Shown piece by piece: positions 46,956-55,976 of a stretch of DNA of 64,000 nucleotides. The notes under the pieces were generated by a model. The model searched no databases and was not told where the DNA came from. It worked only from the letters and a program-made list of their open reading frames with translations. This stretch comes from Candidatus Poribacteria bacterium. GTDB lineage: Bacteria > Poribacteria > WGA-4E > JAJDTR01. The DNA is taken from positions 62,001 through 126,000 of the forward strand of contig JAPPIK010000041.1 in the NCBI GenBank assembly GCA_028820655.1, given 5' to 3'. The translations under genes and the position numbers were made by a program. Positions within the stretch are counted from its first letter, which is position 1. The number at the start of each line of letters is the position of its first letter.

Positions 46956-47975
46956 TTATCCATTCGCTTGATTTCCAAGCGTCTTGGCGCGAAGTAAGGG
47001 GCTTTCCAGAACTTCCTGGTTGACAACGGACTCCGGCATCTTGCCGATTAGCACGTCGGCAACAGCGCGTGCAGCACTCACCTCAAGGTCGTATGTCGAT
47101 TCTTCAGATGCGAAGGCGGCGTGCGGCGTAATGACAATATTGTCCAGTTCAACCAGCGGTTCGTCTGGCGCAGGGGGCTCTTCCGCGAGCACATCCAGAC
47201 CTGCTCCGGCGATCCACCCCTCTTTGACGGCACCATAAAGCGCAGACGTGTCAATGATCCCGCCGCGGGACGTGTTGATGATATATGCGGTCTCCTTCAT
47301 CTGACGAAACTGTTCTTTCCCGAAGAGTTTTTCAGTGTTGGCGTTCAGCGGTGCGTGTATCGTAATGAAGTCCGATCGCGCCAGCAACTCGGAGAGTTCC
47401 GCTTTTTCTACGCCGCATGATTTGGCTATGTCCGGGGATAGACTCGGCGAGTAAACAACGACATCCAGTCCGAAAGCTCTCGCTTTCGGCACTAGCGCTC
47501 TGCCAATTTTGCCAAAACCTACAATGCCAAGTGTTTTACCGCGAATTCGATACACCGGAGGACCTACATCTCGGACCCAATTGCCACTCTTGACTTCCCG
47601 GTCAAAGAGGGAAATTTTGCGAGCGCAAGCCAACAGCAAAGCCATCGTATGATCGGAGACTTCGTCAATGCAATAGGCCGGCACGTTGGTGACTACGATT
47701 CCTAGCTCGGTTGCGGTCTTCACATCAATGTTATCAAGTCCAATGCCGCAGCGTCCTATCACCTGACAGCGTTCTGCCGCTCTAACGACCGCGGTTGTCG
47801 TCTGCTCCCAACATGTAAGGATGCCATCGGCTTGCGGCGCGAGGCTCACCAATTCATCTTCGGCTCCGGTTTCAGCGACGATCAATTCTGCCCCGATTTC
47901 AGACAGCACCTTGCGTTCGGGGTCAACCGAGGGCCAAGCGTAATCGGTCATCAGAACAGTGTAGTTGAAATCCAT
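46956..47975 (-). CDS. D-2-hydroxyacid dehydrogenase, C-terminal-binding-protein type
   Basis: The 339-residue protein has the NAD-binding loop LGIVGFGKIGRALVPKA, the catalytic arginine region INTSRGGIIDT, the glutamate in LDVLAEEPP and the histidine in VITPHAAF. The CtBP-like group shows the sequence GRCGIGLDNIDVKTATELG and VPAYCIDEVSDH, both present. It reduces or oxidises an unknown 2-hydroxyacid; phosphoglycerate is possible but not favoured, since no ACT domain is present. A promoter-like pair lies at 48049-48077. Confidence 0.9.
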   Translation of the reverse strand: MDFNYTVLMTDYAWPSVDPERKVLSEIGAELIVAETGAEDELVSLAPQADGILTCWEQTTTAVVRAAERCQVIGRCGIGLDNIDVKTATELGIVVTNVPAYCIDEVSDHTMALLLACARKISLFDREVKSGNWVRDVGPPVYRIRGKTLGIVGFGKIGRALVPKARAFGLDVVVYSPSLSPDIAKSCGVEKAELSELLARSDFITIHAPLNANTEKLFGKEQFRQMKETAYIINTSRGGIIDTSALYGAVKEGWIAGAGLDVLAEEPPAPDEPLVELDNIVITPHAAFASEESTYDLEVSAARAVADVLIGKMPESVVNQEVLESPLLRAKTLGNQANG

Positions 47976-48048
47976 AGGTAAACCCTTGCGATTCTACGGT
48001 TTAGGATTCGATATCCCGTATGTAAACGGCGGTTTATACCGCGCAGTT

Positions 48049-48077
48049 ATTTTATTGTGCGGTGCCCGGAAAGTCAA
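48049..48077 (-). promoter_or_regulatory. Putative promoter of the dehydrogenase gene
   Basis: On the minus strand TTGACT (48077-48072) and TAAAAT (48054-48049) are separated by 17 bases, about 75 bases before the start codon. Confidence 0.5.
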
Positions 48078-48563
48078 GGCGATTCGCCAATGAGAGTGGA
48101 AGATTGGCAGGGCGGAAGCGATGAACGTGCGACACGGAATGTACACCGAGGTTGAGGCGTGGAACGGCGTTGCGGTCACTAACATCCGCATGAGTTGGGC
48201 TTAACAAACCAACTGTCACACGGGCGAAGGATTTTTATTGAACGGACTTTCCCATTGCAATCCTTACTAGATTGGTGAATCTTGGTTCGTTCGTTTCGAT
48301 CTCGCTCTCGAGCTCAAGTGTGTTCTGTCACGCGTACACTATGAGCCCGTCACCCCGCCGGGGGGTTCCCGCGAACTCGTAAAATCCTTGGTCTTGATTT
48401 GACATTCAATGATTGTTGAGAACTAGGTGCAATCGAGTCGCCGTCCCAGCCGAATGAAACATATAAGGAGGACGGTTGGAAAACGGATAGGAGGGATAAT
48501 CAAGACGGGTTTTGTGTTCGGTTAATACTAACCGCAAGGGATTTTATAGCTGGACATGTCTTT

Positions 48564-48756
48564 CAAGTAACACTCGACATTGCACTCCGCTGGAGTGCAG
48601 ACGCGGGGCGGATTCGTGTACTATTGACGTTGCACTCCGCTGGAGTGCAGGAATTAGGTTCGTCGCCATCTACAGAGATTGCGATCCTTGGGAGCGAAAA
48701 TGGAGGGTTACTTGCTGAATGAATTATTCCGACAGGAATAATGGGGTGCTATCAAG
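48564..48756 (-). repeat. Family C element, inverted copy
   Basis: Two perfect hairpins TGCACTCCGCTGGAGTGCA lie at 48581-48599 and 48631-48649. CAAGTAACAC comes before them, and TTACTTGCTGAATGAATTAT and TCCGACAGGAATAATGGGG come after. Read on the minus strand, this is the same set of modules as the array at 26018-26788. Confidence 0.75.
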
Positions 48757-48775
48757 GATGAACTCGGCATAGATG

Positions 48776-49666
48776 CTATTTTCTGCGCGCCAGATAAGAT
48801 GAAAGGGCATAATCAAACGGTGTTGAGGTGTCAATCTGGACATAGTCGATCGAATTCCCGCCGCAGCCGCGTCGATAGTCCTGAATAAACGCTTCCAACT
48901 GTTCTAGATAACCGGCTTTGAGCGTCTCTGCTTGTGTCGGAAGCGTCTTCGCGGTTTCCATGTCTTGAAAGACCACAGGTCCCTCGAAGGGAAAGGTCAT
49001 CTCTGCTTTATCCAATAAATGGAAGACTATAACTTCATGCTTGCGGTGACGCAAGTGTTTAAGCGCGGACAGCACTTTTGATGGGTCGTCAAGGAGGTCG
49101 GAAATTACGATCACCAGGCCTCGACGGACGATACGTTTCGCAAGTTCATGGAAGATTGTGCTCAAATCCGTCTCACTCCCAGGTTCGGTATGCTCAAGGC
49201 TGGTTAGGATCGCCTGTAGGTGGGTTGCCGCACCGCGAGGCGGGATATATTCCTTGATGTGCGTATCGAAAATCGCCATGCCCACAGAGTCGCGTTGTTT
49301 AAGCATCAAATATGATAGAGATGCCACGCAATAGCAACCGTATTCGAATTTGGTCAGGCTGCTCTCGTCATACTTGTAGTTCATCGAAGCGCTGGCATCC
49401 AACACTATGTACGCACGGAGGTTGGTTTCTTCCTCAAATTTCTTGACGTAATAGCGGTCGGATTTTCCAAACACTTTCCAGTCGATGTACCGGATCTCGT
49501 CACCCGGCATGTACTGTCGGTGCTCGGCAAATTCTACGCTGAAACCTTGATAGGGACTCTTGTGCAACCCGGTAACGAACCCCTCCACAACCAGACGTGC
49601 GACCAGTTCCATGTTTCCGAGTCGGGTTAAGGAAGCGGGATCCAAGAATTTGTGGGAGGTTCTCAT
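48776..49666 (-). CDS. DUF58 domain protein (vWA-like)
   Basis: The 296-residue protein shows the DUF58 signature GFSVEFAEHRQYMPGDEIRY then IDWKVFGKSDRYYVKKFEEE, followed by a von Willebrand A-like fold with the MIDAS start VLDASASM and an ISDLLDD strand. DUF58 proteins usually act with a MoxR-type AAA ATPase as a chaperone-like pair in maturation or stress. No MoxR gene is adjacent here. The neighbouring spacer holds repeats on one side and a promoter on the other. Confidence 0.9.
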   Translation of the reverse strand: MRTSHKFLDPASLTRLGNMELVARLVVEGFVTGLHKSPYQGFSVEFAEHRQYMPGDEIRYIDWKVFGKSDRYYVKKFEEETNLRAYIVLDASASMNYKYDESSLTKFEYGCYCVASLSYLMLKQRDSVGMAIFDTHIKEYIPPRGAATHLQAILTSLEHTEPGSETDLSTIFHELAKRIVRRGLVIVISDLLDDPSKVLSALKHLRHRKHEVIVFHLLDKAEMTFPFEGPVVFQDMETAKTLPTQAETLKAGYLEQLEAFIQDYRRGCGGNSIDYVQIDTSTPFDYALSSYLARRK

Positions 49667-49763
49667 ATGATCTAAGTCTCAGATTCGGTATTCTGCCGAT
49701 AGTGGATCTGTCTTCAAATGTTACCGTGATGCGGAAACTCCAGGTTTGCGCGCTCAAGACGTA

Positions 49764-49793
49764 AGTATAACACACGCCTTTGGAGTGTGTCGA
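49764..49793 (-). promoter_or_regulatory. Putative promoter of the DUF58 gene
   Basis: On the minus strand TCGACA (49793-49788) and TATACT (49769-49764) are spaced by 18 bases, about 100 bases upstream of the start. Confidence 0.45.
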
Positions 49794-49808
49794 CATTCAG
49801 ATTTCTCG

Positions 49809-49838
49809 TTGCATTGCCTGAAAAACGGTGAGTATAAT
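49809..49838 (+). promoter_or_regulatory. Putative promoter of the hypothetical gene at 49930
   Basis: TTGCAT (49809-49814) and a perfect TATAAT (49833-49838) lie 18 bases apart on the plus strand, divergent from the DUF58 promoter. Confidence 0.5.
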
Positions 49839-49929
49839 AGACGACGATAGGCCAATAGTCACCAAATGGGGATTTTAGGCTTGTTATTCAGAAGCAAGAT
49901 AGAACAGAATTCCGACGTTGACCGGATAA

Positions 49930-50376
49930 ATGCCCAAAAAAAATAGAGAGTCAACACGAATCGAAGCGCACAAGCTGAGTGTTCGGTTTGAGGTTGTGCC
50001 GGCAATTTCCTACTTGGATGACCGCCTGTGCCGTTTACTGATAGACTTCTTTCCGATGCTGGAAGGCTTTCCCAAGAGGGTGTGGATTTCACAGAAAACC
50101 TGCGAAGAGGGATTGGATTTCTGCCAATTGAATTTCTGGGCGTTTTCCAAAGACTCGAATGCGATAAAGGAGTTCTCAATCTGGTTCCAGGGCATTTTTA
50201 GGAATCAGGCGGTTTCAAGGCTTCTTGAGCGATTTATTCAACATGCGCTGGAAGAACCGAATGAAGCGGAGGTGTTCCTCTCGGATTGGTCAAGGATTCA
50301 TGTGTCAGACAATGAAGTGCGGGAGATGGTCAATCAGGAGTTAGTCCTGCGGCAGGAAAAGGGCGTTGACAAGTAA
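49930..50376 (+). CDS. Hypothetical protein
   Basis: I do not recognise this 148-residue protein. It starts basic (PKKNRESTRIEAHKL), contains an aromatic-rich centre (CQLNFWAFSKDSNAIKEFSI then WFQGIF) and an acidic, helical C-terminus. It has no signal peptide or membrane segment. A promoter-like pair upstream and the tight fit before lolA argue that it is real. The lolA promoter overlaps its 3' end. Confidence 0.55.
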   Translation: MPKKNRESTRIEAHKLSVRFEVVPAISYLDDRLCRLLIDFFPMLEGFPKRVWISQKTCEEGLDFCQLNFWAFSKDSNAIKEFSIWFQGIFRNQAVSRLLERFIQHALEEPNEAEVFLSDWSRIHVSDNEVREMVNQELVLRQEKGVDK

Positions 50377-50395
50377 TCGGGGCAGGTGCTATACT
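50366..50395 (+). promoter_or_regulatory. Sigma-70-type promoter of lolA
   Basis: A perfect TTGACA (50366-50371) and TATACT (50390-50395) are 18 bases apart, with GTGC just before the -10 box. The -35 box lies in the end of the upstream coding region. The expected RNA start is about 26 bases before the ATG. Confidence 0.65.
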
Positions 50396-50427
50396 GCCGT
50401 TCGTTACCGTTAATGACGGAGGCTGCG

Positions 50428-51147
50428 ATGAGGTTGCTGTTTTGCGGAGTTGCTCTCACATCTTTGTTGCTAAATGCGAATGTGAAGTCGGGCAACGCAT
50501 ACACGGTCGATGACGTATTCGAGAACTTCAGGAAGGCTTACAACGAATCTCGAAACTTCAGTGCTGATTTTGAGGAGACCATATTTCGCGACGGCGTGAA
50601 GAGTTCCTCCCGCGGCGAATTGACCTTTAGCAAGCCCAATTTGCTTCGGAAGAGAACCATCAACCAAAAAGATCCGACCCAACTTGTGCAACTCATCGTT
50701 TTGGACGGTTCCTATTCGTGGGCATATACGCCTCTGCTTAATCAAGTCAACAAGATGAAACTGAGCAACCCGGAACACGAACCGTTGCTGCCTGGAATTG
50801 ACGCTTCGTTGCAAGATGTTCAAAAGAATTATGACATGAAGCTTGTTGTCGATGAAGTTGCTAATCGGAAGGGCGTTTACCAACTTGAATTGACCCCCAG
50901 GCCTCATATGCTGTCGAAACCTTTGGACGGTGGGCAATCGCCGCGCGAGACTCTGGAAATGTGGATACAGGCGAAGGATTGGCTGCCAATCCAGTTCGGA
51001 TACAAATTACAGTACGATACTGAAAGCAATGTGATCGGCATTATATCGCTGACAAACATTAAGCGAGATCAAAAACTTGATACGGGATTCTTCAAATTTG
51101 ACATCCCCAATGGCGCCGAGGTTATCGATATCTCACCCAAGGAATAA
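50428..51147 (+). CDS. lolA: Outer-membrane lipoprotein carrier protein LolA
   Basis: The ATG at 50428 has GGAGG (50418-50422) 5 bases upstream and starts the signal peptide RLLFCGVALTSLLLNANVKS. The 239-residue protein has the LolA layout: FSADFEETIFRDG, GELTFSKPNLLRKR, the LIVLDGSYSWAYTP strand and TGFFKFDIPNGAEVIDI at the end. It carries lipoproteins from the inner to the outer membrane through the periplasm, which supports a diderm host. LolB or LolCDE are not in the window. Confidence 0.92.
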   Translation: MRLLFCGVALTSLLLNANVKSGNAYTVDDVFENFRKAYNESRNFSADFEETIFRDGVKSSSRGELTFSKPNLLRKRTINQKDPTQLVQLIVLDGSYSWAYTPLLNQVNKMKLSNPEHEPLLPGIDASLQDVQKNYDMKLVVDEVANRKGVYQLELTPRPHMLSKPLDGGQSPRETLEMWIQAKDWLPIQFGYKLQYDTESNVIGIISLTNIKRDQKLDTGFFKFDIPNGAEVIDISPKE

Positions 51148-51452
51148 ACAAAGGGCACAGAAAGAGTCGAGGACAATAAGGAAGACCGCAACGGTGCGGA
51201 TCTTTCGTGCATGGTCCGTCCCGGCCCCAAATCCCATATTCGCATTGTTCATTCCCTCGATCCCTCGTTACTCACTCGGTCGATAGCAATTCACGCACTC
51301 GATGGCGCCTATGGATGAAGAGATATTCAAACGGAATGGTTTCGGTTCAGCTTTTCAATTCTTGGTTTCTAGCTTAATCGACGCTGGAACTCTCAAGCCA
51401 AATCAACGAAATGCGGTGTTTCACTTCACCTCAACGAACTAGCAATTGAACG
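51148..51452. other. Gene-free spacer with a family D repeat
   Basis: The string CATTCCCTCGATCCCTCGTT then ACTCACTCGGTCGATAGC (51249-51285) is a decayed family D copy. Nothing else is recognised between lolA and pgsA. Confidence 0.4.
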
Positions 51453-52073
51453 ATGAAGTTTCGTACACTCCAACATTTGGCAAACGGCTTGACAGTTTCG
51501 CGCATATTAATGATTCCTCCATTTATGATCTCGTTTAGATCTATTGAGAATCCAAATTACCGCTTGTTACCCGCAATAATCTTCGGAGTGGCAGCATTAA
51601 CCGATCTACTCGATGGTAGAATCGCTCGTAAACATGGGATTACGAGTTTCGGAAAGTTCGTCGATTCTCTTGCGGATAAGCTACTGGTGGGCGCGGCCCT
51701 TATCTGTCTGTTCGGAGAAAAGCACATTCCGGGTTGGATGGTTCTAACAATCATGGGACGCGAATTGGTTGTGACAGGGTTGCGCGTACTTTTTGTCGCC
51801 ACTCAAGGGTCTGTTGTCGCAGCCAACAAGTGGGGGAAATATAAGGCTACCTCGCAGATGGTTGTTATCTTTATTAGCCTGATTGTTCTCGTTTTCCAAG
51901 GGCATGGACTTGGGTCAGAGTGGATTGAAAAGTATAATCCAATTTATTTCATGATGTATGTGCCTCTTGTCCTAACTGTCATATCGGGATTAGAGTTTGT
52001 TTACGGGAATCGGAAAGCGCTGTATTCCGTAATGCGATCGACCGATCTCTTTGATTCCGGAGATGATTTTTGA
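51453..52073 (+). CDS. pgsA: CDP-diacylglycerol-glycerol-3-phosphate 3-phosphatidyltransferase
   Basis: The 206-residue membrane enzyme has the CDP-alcohol phosphatidyltransferase motif DG-x2-AR-x7-G-x3-D-x3-D (Asp54, Gly55, Ala58, Arg59, Gly67, Asp71, Asp75) in LLDGRIARKHGITSFGKFVD. Four or more hydrophobic segments and the N-terminal NGLTVSRILMIP are typical of PgsA. It makes phosphatidylglycerol phosphate for anionic lipids. Its stop overlaps the start of the next gene by 4 bases. Confidence 0.92.
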   Translation: MKFRTLQHLANGLTVSRILMIPPFMISFRSIENPNYRLLPAIIFGVAALTDLLDGRIARKHGITSFGKFVDSLADKLLVGAALICLFGEKHIPGWMVLTIMGRELVVTGLRVLFVATQGSVVAANKWGKYKATSQMVVIFISLIVLVFQGHGLGSEWIEKYNPIYFMMYVPLVLTVISGLEFVYGNRKALYSVMRSTDLFDSGDDF

Positions 52074-52747
52074 CTTTGGCCGAGTTCACAAATGGGCTGT
52101 TCGTTGGGTCGAATCCGAACCAAATCCCGGCAGAAAGTGTGAACCAAGAAAAGATCCGGTGCTTTGTCGCAATTGAGATTCCCGATGCAGTTCAGGCGCT
52201 GTTGGCTTCCGTTCAGGAGGAACTCGGGAAGAACATCCGCGCTGCGTCATGGGTGAAGCGAGGAAACATCCATCTGACCTTGAAGTTTCTTGGGGAAATC
52301 GCCTCCAACCAAATTAACGAAGTCAAAAATGTAATGGAACGGGTGGCAAGTGCTCGGCCGCCTTTTTCAATGGAGATAGGGGGCATTGGCGTATTTCCAA
52401 ACTTGACCCGCCCAAGGATCATTTGGGCAGGCGTAAAGACCGGCGCAGATGAGATTGTTGCCATCGCGAATGCGGTAGATATAGGACTAAGTCGCCACGG
52501 ATACGAGCGTGACGAGAAGCAATATCGTCCACATTTGACTCTTGCTCGGATCAAACATCGAATCAATGTGAAACCTCTCGCTCAAATGTTCCGGCAATAC
52601 GATACAATCCTTGGAGCTACGGTAGTCGTCAACCAAATTCGGGTCGTCCAAAGCCAACTTCGGCCAAGCGGGGCAGTCTACACTCCGCTAGAAACTTGCC
52701 GTTTCAAAAGCCGTTCTACAACAGAGTATAATCGCAGGCGCCTGTAG
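52070..52747 (+). CDS. thpR: RNA 2',3'-cyclic phosphodiesterase (LigT-like)
   Basis: The 225-residue protein from TTG 52070 (overlapping the pgsA stop) has the two HxTx motifs of the 2H phosphoesterase fold, HLTL at 68-71 and HLTL at 155-158, after the opening RCFVAIEIPDAV. The 25 residues before the opening may not be translated if a later start is used. The enzyme opens 2',3'-cyclic phosphates on RNA. The order pgsA-thpR-recA resembles that in Firmicutes and Thermus-type genomes, where cinA often also occurs. Confidence 0.92.
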   Translation: MTLAEFTNGLFVGSNPNQIPAESVNQEKIRCFVAIEIPDAVQALLASVQEELGKNIRAASWVKRGNIHLTLKFLGEIASNQINEVKNVMERVASARPPFSMEIGGIGVFPNLTRPRIIWAGVKTGADEIVAIANAVDIGLSRHGYERDEKQYRPHLTLARIKHRINVKPLAQMFRQYDTILGATVVVNQIRVVQSQLRPSGAVYTPLETCRFKSRSTTEYNRRRL

Positions 52748-52817
52748 CCGCTTGTTCAGCTTCATTGATTGTCCCAAGCCCATTCATTGACGGAATTCTT
52801 AGGGAGATAAAACGACA

Positions 52818-53855
52818 ATGACATCAGATGAAAAAAACGGATCTATTAATAACGCAATTGCGCAAATTGAGCGTGAACACGGAAAGGGCGCAATCATGCG
52901 TTTAACGGACACAGATGTGGTTCCAGTGGAATCCATCCCAACAGGGGCACTTTCACTCGACATTGCGCTTGGGGTCGGCGGGATTCCGCGTGGCCGAATC
53001 ATCGAAATATTTGGTCATGAAGCTACCGGCAAAACCTCTCTCACGCTTCATATGGTTGCCGAGGCCCAGAAATTGGGTGGCGTAGCCGCGTTCGTTGATG
53101 TTGAACACGCGCTGGATATCTCGTATGCCAAGAGAATCGGCGTCAATATGGAACAGGTGTTAGTCTCTCAACCGGACACGGGCGAACAGGCGTTAGAAAT
53201 TGTCGAGACGCTCATCCGAAGCGGTGCAATTGATATTGTGGTGATCGATTCGGTCGCCGCCTTAACCCCGCAAGCAGAAATTGAAGGTGATATGGGCGAT
53301 GCGCATGTCGGCTTACTGCCACGTCTGATGTCCAAAGCGTTGCGAAAGCTGTCCGGCGTGACCAATAAGTCCAGAACCTGCGTCATTTTTACGAATCAGG
53401 TTCGCCAGAAGATCGGAATTATGTTCGGCAATCCAGAGACGACTCCGGGAGGACTCGCCCTCAAATTTCATACTTCCGTAAGGCTAGAGATGCGCCGTGC
53501 CGAAACACTGAAGGAGGGGAACGAAGTTTTGGGCAACCGCGTTCGAGTCAAAGTTGCCAAGAACAAGGTGGCTCCGCCGTTCCGAGAAGCGGAATTCGAT
53601 CTGATATTCGGCGAGGGGATTTCTAAAGAGGGTAACATCTTGGATGTGGCGGTTGATCGTGGAATCATCCAGAAGAGCGGCTCTTGGTTTTCGCATAACG
53701 ACGAACGACTGGGACAGGGCAGGAATAGCGTTAAGGAGCATTTGAAAGCGAACCCCGATTTTGCAGCCGAGATTGAGGCAAAGATTCGCGAAGATTTGGG
53801 AATGCCTTCGCAGTCAGCCGCAGCCTCAATTCCTGGCGAAAGTGAACCGACTTAA
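52818..53855 (+). CDS. recA: Recombinase A
   Basis: The 345-residue RecA shows the N-terminal [17 protein letters not shown], the P-loop GHEATGKT (66-73), [19 protein letters not shown] and [20 protein letters not shown]. It promotes strand exchange and drives repair. The P-loop differs from the usual GPESSGKT in three positions but keeps the key Gly, Lys and Thr. AGGGAG near 52800 lies a bit far from the ATG. The proteasome operon starts 260 bases downstream. No LexA-type box is obvious. Confidence 0.98.
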   Translation: MTSDEKNGSINNAIAQIEREHGKGAIMRLTDTDVVPVESIPTGALSLDIALGVGGIPRGRIIEIFGHEATGKTSLTLHMVAEAQKLGGVAAFVDVEHALDISYAKRIGVNMEQVLVSQPDTGEQALEIVETLIRSGAIDIVVIDSVAALTPQAEIEGDMGDAHVGLLPRLMSKALRKLSGVTNKSRTCVIFTNQVRQKIGIMFGNPETTPGGLALKFHTSVRLEMRRAETLKEGNEVLGNRVRVKVAKNKVAPPFREAEFDLIFGEGISKEGNILDVAVDRGIIQKSGSWFSHNDERLGQGRNSVKEHLKANPDFAAEIEAKIREDLGMPSQSAAASIPGESEPT

Positions 53856-53934
53856 GGGCGGGTTGCAGCCGTAAAGTAAAGTAGACACACGGCGATTGTG
53901 GCGGGAAGGACAAAGCTATACATGGACATTATCC

Positions 53935-53964
53935 TTGACAGGATTTTCGCGGAAGTGCTATAAT
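53935..53964 (+). promoter_or_regulatory. Strong sigma-70-type promoter of the proteasome operon
   Basis: Both boxes match the consensus: TTGACA (53935-53940) and TATAAT (53959-53964), 18 bases apart, with GTGC before the -10. The expected RNA start near 53971 leaves a leader of about 145 bases before the ATPase gene, in which I see no clear structure. Confidence 0.75.
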
Positions 53965-54116
53965 CCCTTTAGTTTTCCCCGCCGTATGGCATCTAGGGGT
54001 GGTTTTGAAAACCTATATAGTCTTTAATCATTCTTGGGTGTCTAGTAAAGCTTCGTAATAATCATCTGATCGTATTCCATATTGTTAATCAAATTCTAAC
54101 ATCATAGGATGAGATT

Positions 54117-55928
54117 ATGTCCATCAAGAAAAGAGACGCCGTAGGGCCTTTTGAAGAAATTCAGGATGAATCAAATCCAACAGCAAGTTCATCGGATCGA
54201 AAATCCTACAATGAAAAACAGATTCGTGAAATGGAGTTCATGATCGAATCACTGGAAAACGAGAACGATGACTTGCGAAGGCGAATTAATGCTGCGCCTT
54301 CAGATGATGCGGACGTTCGTCTCTACGAAATGACCCGTGAACTGATGCAGGCTCATCGACGGAATCGGAAGTTGACCAGCACGCTTCAGGAAGCGAAGGA
54401 GAAACTTGAACATCTGAAGGAAAAGGTGGAGCAACTGAGCGCTCCCCCAAATAACTACGGGGTTTTTCTTGCCGCTAATGATGATGGTACCATTGACATA
54501 GATCTCGGCGGTAAGAGATGGAAGGTAAAGTCCGACCCGGATATTAATGTCGATCAACTCAAGAAAGGTCAGGAAGTAATTGTAAACGGTGTTTTGAATG
54601 TGGTGGGGGTTCGAGATTTCGACCAGCGCGGCGAGGTTGTCAAAATCAAAGAAGTGCTTGATGAATCTCGTACGATCGTTAGCCTCCGTGCCGACGAGGA
54701 GCGTGTTGTAGAAATTTCCGAACCACTTAGGGATGAAAAGTTGAAGCTCGGCGACAACGTCTTACTTAACCAAGGTACGGGGATGGTAATGGAAAAACTC
54801 CCCAAAACCGAAGTTGAAGACCTCTTGCTAGAAGCCGTGCCTGATATCAGATACTCGGATATCGGCGGATTGGACGACCAAATAGAATCGATTCGCGACG
54901 CTATAGAGACTCCGTATCTTTATCCCGATGAATACAAAGAGTTTGACCTGACTCCTCCCAAAGGCATTCTGCTTTACGGCCCACCAGGGTGCGGCAAAAC
55001 GCTAATTGCAAAAGCAGTTGCAAACAGCTTGGCCACGAGAGTGCGCCAGCAGACCGGAAGGGATGATATTAAGGGTTATTTCATTAACATCAAGGGACCA
55101 GAGCTGCTGAATAAGTATGTCGGCGAAACTGAACGAAAGATTCGCGAGGTCTTTCAGAAAGCGAGCGAGAAATCCAAAGAAGGGGTGCCCGTTATTATAT
55201 TCTTTGACGAAATGGACTCACTTTTCCGCTCACGGGGAATGGGAATCTCGTCCGATATGGAATCGACTTTGGTACCTCAATTTCTTGCCGAGATCGACGG
55301 GGTTGAAAGCCTGCGTGATGTGGTTGTTATCGGCGCCAGCAATCGGCAAGACCTATTGGACCCAGCCGTGCTACGACCCGGGAGGTTGGACATTAAGATC
55401 AAGATTGATCGCCCAACAGCCGAAGGCGCGAAAGATATCTTTGCCAAGTATCTGACTTCCGATCTACCCATCGCTCCGTCCGAACTCGGACGATTTGATA
55501 ACGATAGCGGAAAAACAGTCCAGCGTCTTATCGACCAAGCCATTGATGAAATGTACGCAACTTCCGAAGAAAATAAATTTATCGAGGTGACATACGCCCG
55601 CGGCGAGCGCGACATTCTCTACTTCAAGGACTTCGTTAGTGGAGCTATGATTGAAAACATCGTTTCACGTGCGAAGAAAATGGCAATCAAACAGTTGATT
55701 AGTTCCGATGGGAAGGAAAAGGGCATGACGTTCGAGAATCTCAAGGATGCTATCCATGAGGAATATAAGGAAAACGAAGATCTGCCCAACACCACCAATC
55801 CTGACGATTGGGCAAAAATCTCTGGTCGTAAGGGTGAGAAGATTGTCAACATCAGAGCCTTGGTCAATGAATCGGAGCGTAACAAACGGAAGGATGTGAG
55901 GGTAATTAAAGGCGGCGCTTACCTTTAA
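54117..55928 (+). CDS. mpa: Proteasome-activating AAA ATPase ARC/Mpa
   Basis: The 603-residue ATPase has an N-terminal coiled coil (about residues 31-108) that in the family binds Pup, two OB-type domains (about 112-235), and an AAA core with GPPGCGKT (288-295), the DEMD Walker B (364-367) and a DLLDPAVLRPGR arginine-finger region. It ends GGAYL; a near-terminal tyrosine like this docks the ring on the 20S proteasome in mycobacteria. It unfolds pupylated proteins and threads them into the core. The gene opens an operon with dop, pup, prcB, prcA and pafA. Confidence 0.97.
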   Translation: MSIKKRDAVGPFEEIQDESNPTASSSDRKSYNEKQIREMEFMIESLENENDDLRRRINAAPSDDADVRLYEMTRELMQAHRRNRKLTSTLQEAKEKLEHLKEKVEQLSAPPNNYGVFLAANDDGTIDIDLGGKRWKVKSDPDINVDQLKKGQEVIVNGVLNVVGVRDFDQRGEVVKIKEVLDESRTIVSLRADEERVVEISEPLRDEKLKLGDNVLLNQGTGMVMEKLPKTEVEDLLLEAVPDIRYSDIGGLDDQIESIRDAIETPYLYPDEYKEFDLTPPKGILLYGPPGCGKTLIAKAVANSLATRVRQQTGRDDIKGYFINIKGPELLNKYVGETERKIREVFQKASEKSKEGVPVIIFFDEMDSLFRSRGMGISSDMESTLVPQFLAEIDGVESLRDVVVIGASNRQDLLDPAVLRPGRLDIKIKIDRPTAEGAKDIFAKYLTSDLPIAPSELGRFDNDSGKTVQRLIDQAIDEMYATSEENKFIEVTYARGERDILYFKDFVSGAMIENIVSRAKKMAIKQLISSDGKEKGMTFENLKDAIHEEYKENEDLPNTTNPDDWAKISGRKGEKIVNIRALVNESERNKRKDVRVIKGGAYL

Positions 55929-55976
55929 CTTTTAGCAAACGGCGCGAAGCGACTCGCCTCGAATCACGAACCGATT

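Larger units (their letters stand above)
47976..48775. other. Long spacer between two minus-strand genes
   Basis: No gene is supported in these 800 bases, although short open frames occur. The first 100 bases carry the promoter for the dehydrogenase gene. The last 200 bases hold an inverted family C element (48564-48756). Confidence 0.5.

Noticed and set aside
48200-48540. Possible tRNA or structured RNA in the long spacer
   Set aside because: No T-loop motif or cloverleaf could be drawn, and no other RNA family was recognised.
48512-48718. Short open frame on the plus strand
   Set aside because: It runs through the two family C hairpins, so its coding look comes from the repeats.
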